Below are positions 45,772 to 54,875 of a DNA stretch of 64,000 bases, piece by piece; the stretch's first letter is position 1, and each line of letters begins with the position of its first letter. The notes under the pieces are model-generated. The model ran no database searches, was not told the DNA's origin, and worked only from the letters and a program-made list of their open reading frames with translations. A program made the position numbers and the translations under genes. The DNA is from CAVYBY01 sp963766935. Its GTDB lineage: Bacteria > Actinomycetota > UBA4738 > HRBIN12. Location: assembly GCA_963766935.1 (NCBI GenBank), contig CAVYBY010000006.1, positions 310,001 to 374,000 of the forward strand. Direction: 5' to 3'.

Positions 45772-48063
45772 CTAGAGCACGCTCGACGGTGCGGTCACCA
45801 CGCGCGGCGCGGCCGGCATGGCGACGCGCGCGACGCGCCGCTCGAGGATCGGCACCAGCAACACGGGCGTCTCGGCGCCGCGGACCACGGAGTCCGCGAC
45901 GCTGCCCAGGAGCAGCCGCTTCACCCCGCCGCGCCCGTGAGTGGCGACCATGATCATGTCGGCGGCAACGCTCTGCGCCACCTCGAGGATCGCCCGGTCC
46001 GGAGACCCTCGTTCGAGCCTGGGTCGGGCTCGGACATCCAAACTGTCGAGCTCGTCGACGACATTGCTCAGATAGCGCTGCATCTCCTCCGCGCGAGCCT
46101 TTCCCGCCGCCGGATCCGCGGCATGGACGAGCAACAGCGTCGCCGAGAACCTTCGCGCGAACGAGGAGGCGAACGGCAGGATGCGTTCGGCTTCGAGCGA
46201 TCCATCGAGACCGACGACGATTCGTTCCAGCGATGGCGCGGGGTTCGACCGGGCGTGAGCCGGCACCACGAGAACGGGGCGCTGTGCCTCCCGCACGACC
46301 TGTTCGGTGACGCTCCCGAGAACCCGGCGTCTCGCGCCGGTTCGACCGTGCGTGCTCATCACGATCATGCCCATGTCTTCCTCGTGGGCGAACGAGCAGA
46401 TGGCGGGAGCGACCGGTCCGGTCGCCGTCGCACTGGACACATCGATGCTCAGCTCGAGGAGGTTTGCCACGACCCGGTCGAGATGCGGCGCGAGGCCGTC
46501 GTCGGTAACGGTGAACAGGATCACGGAGTCACGGAAGGACTGAGCGATCGCGGTCACGATCGGCAGGGATCGATCGCCGAACGCAGATCCGTCCAGCGGG
46601 ACCAGCAACCGCGCCGACTCGCGATCGGCCTCGAGCCGGTGCAGGACCTCGGGGACCGTCAGGATGACCCCGCGCTCCACGACGGTACCGACGCGTTCCT
46701 CCACCTCCGACGGGGTCCCGAGCACCTGTCGGAAGTAACCCAGGAGGACATAGAGCAGCGGCAGCAACACCGCGTAGACCCAGACGCCGCTCGTGAATCG
46801 TTCCCAGAAGACGATGGCCGTGGCGGCCGAGGTGAGGATCGCCGCGCCCGCGGACCCGACGAGCTGCGCCGTCGCCCTCCCTCCGGGCTCCGCACGCACC
46901 CGGCGCGCCAAGCGCCGGCACGCCGCCCAGCCGGTCATGCTCAGCAGGATGAAGACTCCTGCCGCGTAGACCGCCAGGTACGTCGTCTCGTCGGTTCCGA
47001 GCGCGACGAAGGCAGCCGACACGATCGAGACCTCGATCCAGACGGGAGCCGGTGCGACCCCGAACCGGTTGAGCGTGGCGAGGCGCCCCGGCAGATATCG
47101 GCGCAGGTGGAGTCCGACGAAGAGGTTCTGCAACCCGAGCGCGCTCGCCGCCGACGCCGACAGGAGGACTGCCACGCCGACCACGGTCCCGGCGACCGCG
47201 ACCGGATGCGGCAGCAGGGCGTCCATGGTCTGCGTGAACACCGAGACGTCCGTGCGAGCCGGATCGGAGGCCTCGAGCACCGCCGGTCCGACGACGAGCA
47301 TCGCGACCGACGTGGTGCCCATGATGATGGCGAGGCTCCGAAACGCCTTGCGGCTCTGCTCGGCGCGGGTCCCCGAGTAAGCGGGGACGAGGTTGGCGAA
47401 GACCTCGATCCCGGTCATCACCGCGAGGATCCTCGCGAAGCCCCCCAGTGTGAAGTGCAGGTAGGGAGGCGTGAACGCGCGCAATTGGAGCGAGGGAAGT
47501 CGCAGGCCGTCCCGAGCGATGGTTGCGACGACCATGACCCACAGCAGGAGCAAGACCGCGCCGGTGGCCGGGCCGAACGCCCGGGCGGTCGAGCGTGGCC
47601 CCCGATTCACGAGCCAGCCGGTCAAGAGGCTGAACCCGATGGCGACGAAGGTACGCTGCGGGACCCCGAGCACCCGTTCATCCAGCGCCGGGATCCGGTC
47701 GGCGATGAACGTGACGAGGGCGGCGATGCTCACGGCGAAGGTCAGCGTGTACTCGACGAACGTGATGCCGGCGTTGAGCTTGACCGCCGGGCTCCCGAGC
47801 TCCTCCTCGGAGAGCCCGCTCCCCCCGCTCCCGTCGGTGACCCAGCCCATCACGAGCCGGTACATCGCCGAGACCGTCGCGATGGTAAGGACGACGAGCC
47901 AGATGCTCGCCCCGAAGGTCACCGCCGCCACGCCCGCCGGCACGATGAGCGCGAGGAACGGTCCGAACACGTACAGCGGAGAGGTGGCCGGATCCCCACC
48001 ACCGGCCAGCGCCCCTTCGAAAGAGGTCGAGAGCTTTCTGGCGACCGCGGTCACGCCGGGCAA
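45772..48063 (-). CDS. APC-family permease fused to two universal stress protein domains
   Basis: 763 aa. Residues 1 to about 460 form an amino acid-polyamine-organocation type transporter with about 12 helices. The C-terminal 300 residues hold two Usp domains: the first starts ARLLVPLDGSAFGDRSLP and ends with GMIVMSTHGRTGARRRVLGS, the second starts RIVVGLDGSLEAERIL and ends MIMVATHGRGGVKRLLLGSV. Both keep the G-x2-x-G-S/T ATP-binding signature. The Usp pair may sense adenine nucleotides or cyclic AMP and gate transport. Substrate unknown. Convergent with the histidine kinase gene, 8 nt apart. Confidence 0.9.
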   Translation of the reverse strand: MPGVTAVARKLSTSFEGALAGGGDPATSPLYVFGPFLALIVPAGVAAVTFGASIWLVVLTIATVSAMYRLVMGWVTDGSGGSGLSEEELGSPAVKLNAGITFVEYTLTFAVSIAALVTFIADRIPALDERVLGVPQRTFVAIGFSLLTGWLVNRGPRSTARAFGPATGAVLLLLWVMVVATIARDGLRLPSLQLRAFTPPYLHFTLGGFARILAVMTGIEVFANLVPAYSGTRAEQSRKAFRSLAIIMGTTSVAMLVVGPAVLEASDPARTDVSVFTQTMDALLPHPVAVAGTVVGVAVLLSASAASALGLQNLFVGLHLRRYLPGRLATLNRFGVAPAPVWIEVSIVSAAFVALGTDETTYLAVYAAGVFILLSMTGWAACRRLARRVRAEPGGRATAQLVGSAGAAILTSAATAIVFWERFTSGVWVYAVLLPLLYVLLGYFRQVLGTPSEVEERVGTVVERGVILTVPEVLHRLEADRESARLLVPLDGSAFGDRSLPIVTAIAQSFRDSVILFTVTDDGLAPHLDRVVANLLELSIDVSSATATGPVAPAICSFAHEEDMGMIVMSTHGRTGARRRVLGSVTEQVVREAQRPVLVVPAHARSNPAPSLERIVVGLDGSLEAERILPFASSFARRFSATLLLVHAADPAAGKARAEEMQRYLSNVVDELDSLDVRARPRLERGSPDRAILEVAQSVAADMIMVATHGRGGVKRLLLGSVADSVVRGAETPVLLVPILERRVARVAMPAAPRVVTAPSSVL

Positions 48064-48209
48064 CTCTAGCGCTCGACGACAGGGATCCCGGGTCGGTGGC
48101 CGCCATGGTCCGGTGTGTCAGCACCACATTCGACGTTCGTGTCATCCCGGTTGAGCCCTTGATGCCCGCCCGCTATGTTCGGGGTGTCCGCGACGAGAGG
48201 AGAACGCCC

Positions 48210-49007
48210 ATGGACGAGCAGGAGCTTGCCTCCACCGGCGAACCGCGCGCGCGGTGGACGCAACTGGCGGCGCTGGGACTGGCGATGGTGGGGCTCGCGC
48301 CGTTCCTGATGCTCGCGGCGGCGCTTCTGTGGGGACTCGACGTCGGCGACCAACTCGGGTTCTTGGTGCCCGGGATCGTCCTGCCGTGGGTGGCCGCGTT
48401 CCTCGTCTGGCGCTTCGGCACGTGGGCCAAGGTGGTCGCGATCGTCGTGGCGCTGGCGGGCCTGGCCGCCCTGTTCTGGACCGCCTTCGGCCTGGCGCAT
48501 CCGGCGAGCTTCTTCGACTTCGTTCCGGGCCTGCTCGTGGTTCCGGGTGGGCTGATCGCGCTCGTGGCTTCGATCGCCGGGATCGTCGCAGCGCGACGGG
48601 GCCACGTGGTGGCCGGACGCGAGGGCGGGGAACGGCGCGCAATGAGCGTCGTGCTCGGCCTGGTCGGCGTGCTGGCCGTCGTCTCGGCGGTCCTGACGAT
48701 CTCGTCACGAACGAGCGTCGACGCATCCAGCGCGTCGGCCGAGGTGGACCTGAAGAACTTCGAGTTCGATCAGTCCGGGTACTCGGTCACCGGCGGCACC
48801 ACGGTCGTCGTGCGCAATCAGGATCCGTTCGTGCACACGTTCACGATCGATGCGCTCGGGATCGACGTGGTGCTCGGGCCGGGCGACTCGGCGCTGGTCG
48901 ACATCCCGGCCAAGGCGGGGTCATACATCCTCTACTGCAAGCTGCACACGAGCGATCCCGAGAACCCGACCAGCAGCGACATGGCCTCGGAGCTGAGCAT
49001 CGGGTAG
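48210..49007 (+). CDS. four-helix membrane protein with C-terminal cupredoxin domain
   Basis: 265 aa from the ATG at 48210 (GAGAGGAG upstream). Four to five membrane helices cover residues 18-165, followed by an extracytoplasmic cupredoxin domain: NFEFDQSGYSVTGG, VHTFTIDALG and YCKLHTSDP give candidate copper ligands His, Cys, His and a Met further on. Possibly an electron-transfer or copper-handling protein. A TATGTT hexamer at 48173-48178 may be its -10. It is a second cupredoxin in the window, distinct from the lipoprotein at 14.2 kb. Confidence 0.82.
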   Translation: MDEQELASTGEPRARWTQLAALGLAMVGLAPFLMLAAALLWGLDVGDQLGFLVPGIVLPWVAAFLVWRFGTWAKVVAIVVALAGLAALFWTAFGLAHPASFFDFVPGLLVVPGGLIALVASIAGIVAARRGHVVAGREGGERRAMSVVLGLVGVLAVVSAVLTISSRTSVDASSASAEVDLKNFEFDQSGYSVTGGTTVVVRNQDPFVHTFTIDALGIDVVLGPGDSALVDIPAKAGSYILYCKLHTSDPENPTSSDMASELSIG

Positions 49008-49086
49008 CGACGACGGATCGGAGCGCCGCGCTTCGGCGGGTCATCCAGGCATATCCGACGGTCACGTTGGTCCGGACGCCAGACCA

Positions 49087-49092
49087 TAGGAT
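49087..49092 (+). promoter_or_regulatory. putative -10 element of the DinB gene (leaderless)
   Basis: TAGGAT lies 6 nt upstream of the ATG at 49099. Positional inference. Confidence 0.45.
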
Positions 49093-49098
49093 GCGCGG

Positions 49099-49617
49099 AT
49101 GGATGCAGACACCCTGCTTGCGCTCGTTCGGTTCCACGCGTGGGCGAACGACCGGATCCTGACGACGGCGGCGGGGCTGTCGGACGAGGAACTCCGCGGG
49201 ACGGTGAATCTCGACCACGAGAGCGCCTTCCGGACGCTCCGGCACCTCGTCGACGTCGACTGGAGCTGGCGCGAGCTGTGCACCGGGAACGACGTCGGAG
49301 AGACCTACGTCTGGGACCACGGGTTCGTGCTCGACGACCTCCCGGCGATCCACGCGTTCTGCCTCGAAGAGGACGTACGCCTGCGCAGCTACGTGGAGTC
49401 CATGGGCGATGCGACGCTGGCCAAGTCGTTGGCGGTGAGCGCAGACTTCGCGCCACCGCAGTGGCTGGTCCTGGCCCACATCGTGAACCACGGGACGCAG
49501 CACCGCAGCGAGCTGGCTCGCTACCTCACCGAATGCGGCCACTCACCGGGCGAGCTCGACCTCTTGGACGCCCTCGAACTGCCGTGGCCGGCACCCGGCG
49601 GATCAGCCGGTCGATGA
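49099..49617 (+). CDS. DinB-family protein
   Basis: 172 aa four-helix-bundle DinB protein. The metal-site histidines are in LRHLVDVDWSW and in HIVNHGTQHRSELARYL (H-x3-H spacing). Many members are thiol-dependent transferases using mycothiol or bacillithiol, others are of unknown role. It stands alone between the cupredoxin and adenylate cyclase genes. Confidence 0.9.
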   Translation: MDADTLLALVRFHAWANDRILTTAAGLSDEELRGTVNLDHESAFRTLRHLVDVDWSWRELCTGNDVGETYVWDHGFVLDDLPAIHAFCLEEDVRLRSYVESMGDATLAKSLAVSADFAPPQWLVLAHIVNHGTQHRSELARYLTECGHSPGELDLLDALELPWPAPGGSAGR

Positions 49618-49648
49618 CTCCCTTGCATCGACGTTCGAAGCGAGCAAC

Positions 49649-49654
49649 TACAGT
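49649..49654 (+). promoter_or_regulatory. putative -10 element of the adenylate cyclase gene (leaderless)
   Basis: TACAGT lies 6 nt upstream of the GTG at 49661. Positional inference. Confidence 0.45.
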
Positions 49655-49660
49655 CGCCGC

Positions 49661-50908
49661 GTGCGTACCGCGCCTCGTCTGAAGCGGTTCTGGGAATACC
49701 TGCTGTCGTTCGGCGCGTATCCGGAAGAGTCGGTCGAGCAACGGGGCAAGCGTCGGATTCTCATCGGCGCCTTCTGGATCGCCAACACCCTCTCGATCCC
49801 AGAGTTGGTGACGCAGCTCGGCACGTTCTGGATCGCGGTCCTGACCGGCGCAACCATCGTCTCCGGGTACGCGGCGATCTTCGCCATCCGGCGCTGGCCC
49901 CGGAGGTTCGCGCTGATCTTCCAGTTGGAGCTGGCGTCCCTCTTCGCGGTGCAGCTGATCATTACGGCGATGCATGGTGGGCTCCTGGCGGGCGGGCTCG
50001 ACGTCGTCTTCGGGTTGATCATGGTGCTGGCGGTCCTGGTGGGATTTGGCGTCAGAGCGGCGACGTGGTGGCTGGTGGCGGTCATCGCCTCGGTCATCTA
50101 CGCGGCCGCGATCCCGACCTGGGTGAAGCCCGTCTACGCCGTCGAGGCTCCGGGAGCGACCGCCGCGTTCAACCTGAGCGTTACGTGCGCGCTCACGTTT
50201 GCGGTGATGGTGTACTTCTTACGCCAGCTTGACGCGTCTCAGAAGCTCTCGGACGACCTGCTGCACAACATCCTGCCCGAAGAGATCGCCGCACGGTTGA
50301 AGGCGTCGAATGCGATGATCGCCGACCACTACGACGCGGCGTCGGTGCTCTTCGCCGACGTGGTCGGGTTCACGCCGATGTCGGCGGGGATGACGCCTCC
50401 GGAGCTCGTGGGACTGCTGAACGAGGTGTTCACGGTGTTCGACCGATTCGTGGACGAGCTGGGGCTGGAGAAGATCAAAACCGTGGGCGACGAATACATG
50501 GTCGCCTCGGGCGTGCCCGGAGTGCGGCCCGACCACGCAGACGCGATCGCCGAATTGGCGTTGCAGATCCGTGACCACGTCGGGACGAACCGGTTCGACG
50601 GACACAACATCAGCCTGCGAATCGGGATCAACTCCGGGCCGGTGGTCGCCGGAGTCATCGGGACCCATAAGTTCGCCTACGACCTGTGGGGCGATGTGGT
50701 GAACACCGCGAGCCGCATGGAGTCCGAGGGTGTGCCGGGGTCGATCCAGGTGAGCACGGCCACCTACGAGCTGATCCGGGACCGGTTCGTCTGCGAGTCC
50801 CGCGGCCTCGTCTCCGTGAAAGGCAAGGGCGACATGCAGACCTATCTCCTCGTGTCCAAGCGCACCGACACCCCGGCGCGGACGCTGGACGAGCTCGGGC
50901 CTGCCTGA
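49661..50908 (+). CDS. class III adenylate cyclase, membrane type
   Basis: 415 aa, GTG start. Six membrane segments in the first 190 residues, a short linker (QKLSDDLLHNILPEEIAARLK, as in mycobacterial Cya-type enzymes), then a class III catalytic domain. Metal Asp in SVLFADVVGFT, the adenine-selecting Lys in KIKTVGDEYM and Asp in YDLWGDVVNTASRM, and the transition-state Asn/Arg pair are all present, so cAMP synthesis is expected. The APC-Usp protein two genes away could be a cAMP target, but nothing in the sequence proves it. Confidence 0.94.
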   Translation: MRTAPRLKRFWEYLLSFGAYPEESVEQRGKRRILIGAFWIANTLSIPELVTQLGTFWIAVLTGATIVSGYAAIFAIRRWPRRFALIFQLELASLFAVQLIITAMHGGLLAGGLDVVFGLIMVLAVLVGFGVRAATWWLVAVIASVIYAAAIPTWVKPVYAVEAPGATAAFNLSVTCALTFAVMVYFLRQLDASQKLSDDLLHNILPEEIAARLKASNAMIADHYDAASVLFADVVGFTPMSAGMTPPELVGLLNEVFTVFDRFVDELGLEKIKTVGDEYMVASGVPGVRPDHADAIAELALQIRDHVGTNRFDGHNISLRIGINSGPVVAGVIGTHKFAYDLWGDVVNTASRMESEGVPGSIQVSTATYELIRDRFVCESRGLVSVKGKGDMQTYLLVSKRTDTPARTLDELGPA

Positions 50909-50912
50909 AGTC

Positions 50913-51035
50913 TCAGCTCGTGAGGAACTCTTCGTTCGCCTTCGGGTCGACGGCCAGGTGCCAATGCTCGGTCACCTTTCCGTCCCGGACGTGGTAGACG
51001 TCGGCGTACTGGAAGGTGACGGTGCGGCCCCCTTC
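50913..51035 (-). pseudogene. C-terminal remnant of a SnoaL/NTF2-like protein
   Basis: In the minus frame ending with TGA at 50913 there is a 40-codon stretch (FQYADVYHVRDGKV, TEHWHLAVDPKANEEFL) typical of the C-terminus of SnoaL/nuclear-transport-factor-2-like proteins. No start codon or N-terminal two thirds is present; the frame runs upstream straight into the stop of the neighbouring gene. It looks like a truncated leftover. Confidence 0.65.
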
Positions 51036-51071
51036 CGGTTCGGGGCCACACGCTCCCCGAGCAGGCGATGG

Positions 51072-52142
51072 CTAGTCACCAGGGAGCGCGGGGCCGATCA
51101 GGACATTGACCAGCCTGCCGGATAGTGGGATGTCATACGGGACGCGGCCTGGGGCCCCCGAAGGGTCCAAGGCGGCCGCGAGCTCGCGGGCCTTCCCCAC
51201 CGACATGTCGGTGCACCAGTACGGCGACGAGTCCCGGTACCCGTTCGGATAGCTCTGCGTTGGAGCGACCGCGCGGAGCATGTCCGCTGCCGGTGCCGGG
51301 AGCAGGTTCAGGACGCGGAGCCGTCCGATCGGCTTGTCCGGCCCCATGTACATGTAGCAAACGATGGCCCGAGCGGGTACGTAGGCCCGATACTCGGGAT
51401 CTTCCCAGGCGCTCGCCGGCAACCAGGCGGCCAGATCCTCGAGCCGCGCGTCCAGCCGCGTGAGCGCGCTCACCTGTTCCTGCGTCGGCGTCGTCGGGGG
51501 ATGGCCGATACCTGCCTCCTCGGAGCCGACGAGGCCGCCCCAGGCCAGGTTGACCAAGCTGCCAGCGGCACGGACCTCGATCAGGCCGTAATGGAGACCG
51601 GGGCGGTCGGCGGCGAAGGTCCGGTCGTGGTCGAAGAGACCGGTCGAACGGGCGTCGGCGAGGACGAGCTTCACCCCGTGGGGCGTGAGGCGCTGCTCGA
51701 TGAGGCCCTCCGTTTCGCCCAGCCGCTCCCAGATCACCCGTCCGTCCGCGTACGTGTAGAGGGAGAACCTCCCTCCGTCTCCAGAGGTATGCCCGAACGT
51801 GATGCGCAGGACGAGCCTTCCGCGCTCGGGCATGCTCGGCGTCGCCCCCTTCGGAGGCAAGGCTTGCAGACCGACCCCCGTCACCTTGGGAGCACTGGAG
51901 GGAACCGTCGAGCTCTGGCCGGCCGGGCCCGGTGTCCGATCGAACGGTCTGTCGGTCGTCACTAGCGGTCCACCAACGACGAGCCAAATCGAGGCAGCGA
52001 AGACCGCGAGCCCAACGACGCCTGCCGCGATCCGATGGTTCCAGCGCTTGCGATCCCAGCGTCGCAGGAGCTCATCGATGGGCAGAACCGGCGGCTCGTA
52101 TCGGGCGCCCGATCGAGTCAGGAGGTCCGAGAACTCACTCAT
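51072..52142 (-). CDS. single-pass membrane protein coupled to an ECF sigma gene
   Basis: 356 aa. A cytoplasmic N-terminus of about 35 residues (SDLLTRSGARYEPPVLPIDEL), one membrane helix (about 38-58) and a large extracytoplasmic part with YTYADGRVIWERLGETEG, a pattern like other sigma-linked Actinobacterial proteins. It overlaps the sigma factor gene by 8 nt. By position and topology it could be the anti-sigma factor or an envelope sensor, but no zinc-binding anti-sigma motif is seen. Family not recognised. Confidence 0.7.
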   Translation of the reverse strand: MSEFSDLLTRSGARYEPPVLPIDELLRRWDRKRWNHRIAAGVVGLAVFAASIWLVVGGPLVTTDRPFDRTPGPAGQSSTVPSSAPKVTGVGLQALPPKGATPSMPERGRLVLRITFGHTSGDGGRFSLYTYADGRVIWERLGETEGLIEQRLTPHGVKLVLADARSTGLFDHDRTFAADRPGLHYGLIEVRAAGSLVNLAWGGLVGSEEAGIGHPPTTPTQEQVSALTRLDARLEDLAAWLPASAWEDPEYRAYVPARAIVCYMYMGPDKPIGRLRVLNLLPAPAADMLRAVAPTQSYPNGYRDSSPYWCTDMSVGKARELAAALDPSGAPGRVPYDIPLSGRLVNVLIGPALPGD

Positions 52143-52677
52143 GGCCGTCTCCCGCGATGGTGGACTTCAGTTCGTCGTGCGCTCTGGCGACGTGGGTACG
52201 GACGGTCGAGGCGCGGATACCCAACATGCTTCCTGCCTCCTTCGAGGAGTAGCCGTAGAGATCGACGAGGACCACCGCTGCTCGCTGTCGAGCGCTCAGG
52301 GGAGCCAACGCGCGGATCATCAGGTCGTGAGACTCGAGCTCGGCGATGCTGTCGTCGTTCGGCGTGAGGCCGATCGTTCGTTTCGCCGCGAGCACCGATC
52401 GCCGATGCCACGAGCGGAACCCATTCATCGCGGTCCGGTACAGATAGCTCGTGGGATCCTCCATGGCTCCGACTCGATCCCATCGCTCCAACACGGCGAG
52501 GAAGGCGTCCTGGGTCAGCTCCTCGGCCTCGAACCGATTTCGCGTCACCAGGCAGAGCGCTCGAAACAGTCCTACCTTCTCTCGCTCGAAGAACGCTTCG
52601 AATGGCAGCGTCTCGGAACCGACCGACGCCCAGGCTTCGGCCAGCCGGGTTGCGTGACCGATCGACCCGTCATCCAT
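52135..52677 (-). CDS. ECF-type RNA polymerase sigma factor
   Basis: 180 aa, SigE-like (sigma-70 regions 2 and 4 only). Region 2 shows EAEELTQDAFLAVLERWD and SYLYRTAMNGFRSWHRR; region 4 shows LSARQRAAVVLVDLYGYSS and the recognition helix RASTVRTHVARAHDELK. It probably directs an envelope-stress or environmental regulon together with the downstream membrane protein. The stop of sigma and start of the partner overlap, indicating translational coupling. Confidence 0.92.
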   Translation of the reverse strand: MDDGSIGHATRLAEAWASVGSETLPFEAFFEREKVGLFRALCLVTRNRFEAEELTQDAFLAVLERWDRVGAMEDPTSYLYRTAMNGFRSWHRRSVLAAKRTIGLTPNDDSIAELESHDLMIRALAPLSARQRAAVVLVDLYGYSSKEAGSMLGIRASTVRTHVARAHDELKSTIAGDGHE

Positions 52678-52903
52678 CGCATGTCATGAACGCACGACCG
52701 GCGTCGCCCGTCCACGCGGCGACCATCCTTTCCGGGTCCGTCGGGTCGAGGCCGGTTGCGATGGGGCATGCCCTCGAATCGGTGATTCGGGGTACCGCCC
52801 CATGGATCGCCCTAACGGACGATGCCGCTGGACTGTCGCGCGCCTCTGTGTGAGACGGTTGGTTGACGACGCTGCAGGCGTGCGCACGAAGGGAGTCAGC
52901 CGA

Positions 52904-53980
52904 ATGAGGATCGCGGTGCTGGGGGCCGGCGGTGGCGGGCTAGCGGTCGCCTACGAGTGGACGAGTCAGGGGCATGAGGTCGCGCTGTACGCACAACATG
53001 CCCATGAGCACCATCTGGTGCCGGTCCGCGAGCGCGGCGGGATCCAAGCCGAGGGCAAACTTGAGGGCTTCGTCTCTCTGGCGACGGTCACCACCGACAT
53101 CGCCGAGGCGCTGGACGGTGTGGACGCGGTCTTCGTCGTCGGCCCCGCCTATGCCACGGAGCCGTTCGGCCGTGACACTCGCGGTCACCTGCGCCCCGGG
53201 ATGACCGTCGTGGTCTGCCCCAGTTCGTGCGTCGGCAGTCTGGCCTTCAAGCACGCCGCGGGGTTGGACCTCCATGACGAGAGCGTCGTCGTGGGCGAGA
53301 CCAGCACGCTGCCGTACGCCGCACGCGCATCGACGCACGCCAGTGTGCGGATCTTCCACCGGTTCGACATCGGCTTCTCGGCCGCTGCCGCCCCGCGCAG
53401 CAACACACCTCGCCTGCTCGAGGTCCTGCGGCAGGTGTACCGCAACACCGACGAGGCCGCGGGGATCTTCCAGACGACGCTGCAGAACGGCAACCCGGTC
53501 ATCCATCCGGCCGTCACCTTGCTCAACGCCGCCCTCATCGAACGCACGGGTGGTGACTTCATGTTCTATGAGGAAGGGGTTACCGAGGCGGTCGGTCGCC
53601 TCATGAAGGCGGTCGACGGCGAGCGGCTATCCGTCGCCAGGGCCTTGGGCGTGGAAATCCTCGCCGAGCCGGATCTCGGGGTTCGGCAGGGCTACATGAG
53701 CGAGTCCAACTACTCCACCGGCTACTCCACCGCACCAGGCTTTCGTGGCATCAAGGCGCAGGGCGAGCTTCATCACCGCTACCTGACCGAGGACGTGGGC
53801 TACTCAATGGTGTTCCTCACCGACCTGGCTCGGCACCTGTCGGTGCCGACCCCCACCATGGATGCCGTCATCCGCATCGCCTCGATCGTCGTGGGCGAAG
53901 ACTTCGCCACCGAGCGTGCCCGCACGATGGACAAGATGGGCCTGTCCGGCCTGACGCGAGAACAGCTCGCGGCGTACTGA
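52904..53980 (+). CDS. NAD/NADP octopine (opine) dehydrogenase-family protein
   Basis: 358 aa from the ATG at 52904. The Rossmann motif IAVLGAGGGGLAVAYEW opens the protein; the Octopine_DH C-terminal domain carries the conserved NPVIHPAVTLLNAALIE helix with its catalytic-type His, followed by FYEEGVTEAV. Family members reductively condense an amino acid with a keto acid (opines) or make related metallophores. No metallophore synthase or transporter is adjacent, so the substrate is open. The upstream 226-nt gap shows no clear feature. Confidence 0.88.
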   Translation: MRIAVLGAGGGGLAVAYEWTSQGHEVALYAQHAHEHHLVPVRERGGIQAEGKLEGFVSLATVTTDIAEALDGVDAVFVVGPAYATEPFGRDTRGHLRPGMTVVVCPSSCVGSLAFKHAAGLDLHDESVVVGETSTLPYAARASTHASVRIFHRFDIGFSAAAAPRSNTPRLLEVLRQVYRNTDEAAGIFQTTLQNGNPVIHPAVTLLNAALIERTGGDFMFYEEGVTEAVGRLMKAVDGERLSVARALGVEILAEPDLGVRQGYMSESNYSTGYSTAPGFRGIKAQGELHHRYLTEDVGYSMVFLTDLARHLSVPTPTMDAVIRIASIVVGEDFATERARTMDKMGLSGLTREQLAAY

Positions 53981-54070
53981 CTGAGATAGGTCCACCTGGA
54001 TATCGAAGCGCGACCGGTGCTGTCCGTCGGCGGCCGGTGCTCGACGCGCGGGCCGGTCACGAATCCGATG

Positions 54071-54478
54071 CTACTGGCCCGTTCGTTCGGAACTCTCATT
54101 GTCAGGCCGGGGTGGTATGGGCGGCCTTCCAATGGCTGCCGCCACGACCACGAACTGAAGGCCGACTGCAAGGATCGGGGTGACGAGTTCCAGGCCGTCG
54201 TCAAGGTTTCGCAGCGCGGTCCCGTTGCTGACAACCCACCAAGCCGTTAGTGCACCGACGATGGCACCAGAAACGACGGATCGGAGAAGACCGCGAACCT
54301 TCCACACATACTGGGCGATCGGGGAAAGCGATAGGAGGGCTAGGAAGAACCAGAGGCCAGGTGCCGTCTCGCTGATGGCTGCCAACGTCAGTGTGACCAG
54401 GATGGGTATGCCACACGCGAGGGCGATCGCCACGCGAACGAGCAATGCGGCCCTGTCGGACGTTGCCATCGTTTGCAT
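54071..54478 (-). CDS. small four-helix membrane protein, unknown
   Basis: 135 aa from the second of two adjacent ATGs (54478), better spaced from AGGAG than the first (54481). Four hydrophobic segments cover most of the protein (about residues 12-32, 36-55, 64-84, 95-115) with a polar, Pro-rich C-terminus. No family recognised. It is the last chromosomal gene before the integrated element. Confidence 0.65.
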   Translation of the reverse strand: MQTMATSDRAALLVRVAIALACGIPILVTLTLAAISETAPGLWFFLALLSLSPIAQYVWKVRGLLRSVVSGAIVGALTAWWVVSNGTALRNLDDGLELVTPILAVGLQFVVVAAAIGRPPIPPRPDNESSERTGQ

Positions 54479-54586
54479 CATGATCTCCTGAGGACCATCC
54501 TGCCTTCAACCAAGGGCACGATGGCATGTGAGCCGCCATTTCGGGGCCGTACGACTCGACTAGGCAATGCGCAAACCCTGTCTGCG

Positions 54587-54633
54587 TGGACCCAGGGGGA
54601 CTCGAACCCCCGACCTCTTGGCTGCCAGCCAAG
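54587..54633 (-). repeat. attachment site attL (displaced tRNA-Gly 3' end)
   Basis: 47-nt copy of tRNA-Gly positions 27-73 (anticodon stem to discriminator base). The sequence diverges from the intact tRNA gene at 54634. One more matching base at 54586 may be chance. Confidence 0.93.
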
Positions 54634-54875
54634 GCTCGAGTGTGAAGTGATCAGGTATTGTGTGTGATCAGGGGAAGAGTGGTGTATCGCTGTTATCGCG
54701 AAGGCGCGCTCGGAACACCATTGGTGCTCTTGACTCGTTTGATGTGCTGGCGCTACTCTGTGATCGGATGCGGAGCGGGCATGCGGCGTTTCGGGCGCTG
54801 GAGGACTTGCCTCGGTGAACGAGCGCTGTACGGAACTGCGGTACGTTGCGTCGACGAATGCGAAAGGGCAGCAAT

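Noticed and set aside
54634..54875. Short open frames just inside attL
   Set aside because: No ribosome-binding site, no conserved motif and overlapping frames on both strands; treated as non-coding left end of the element.
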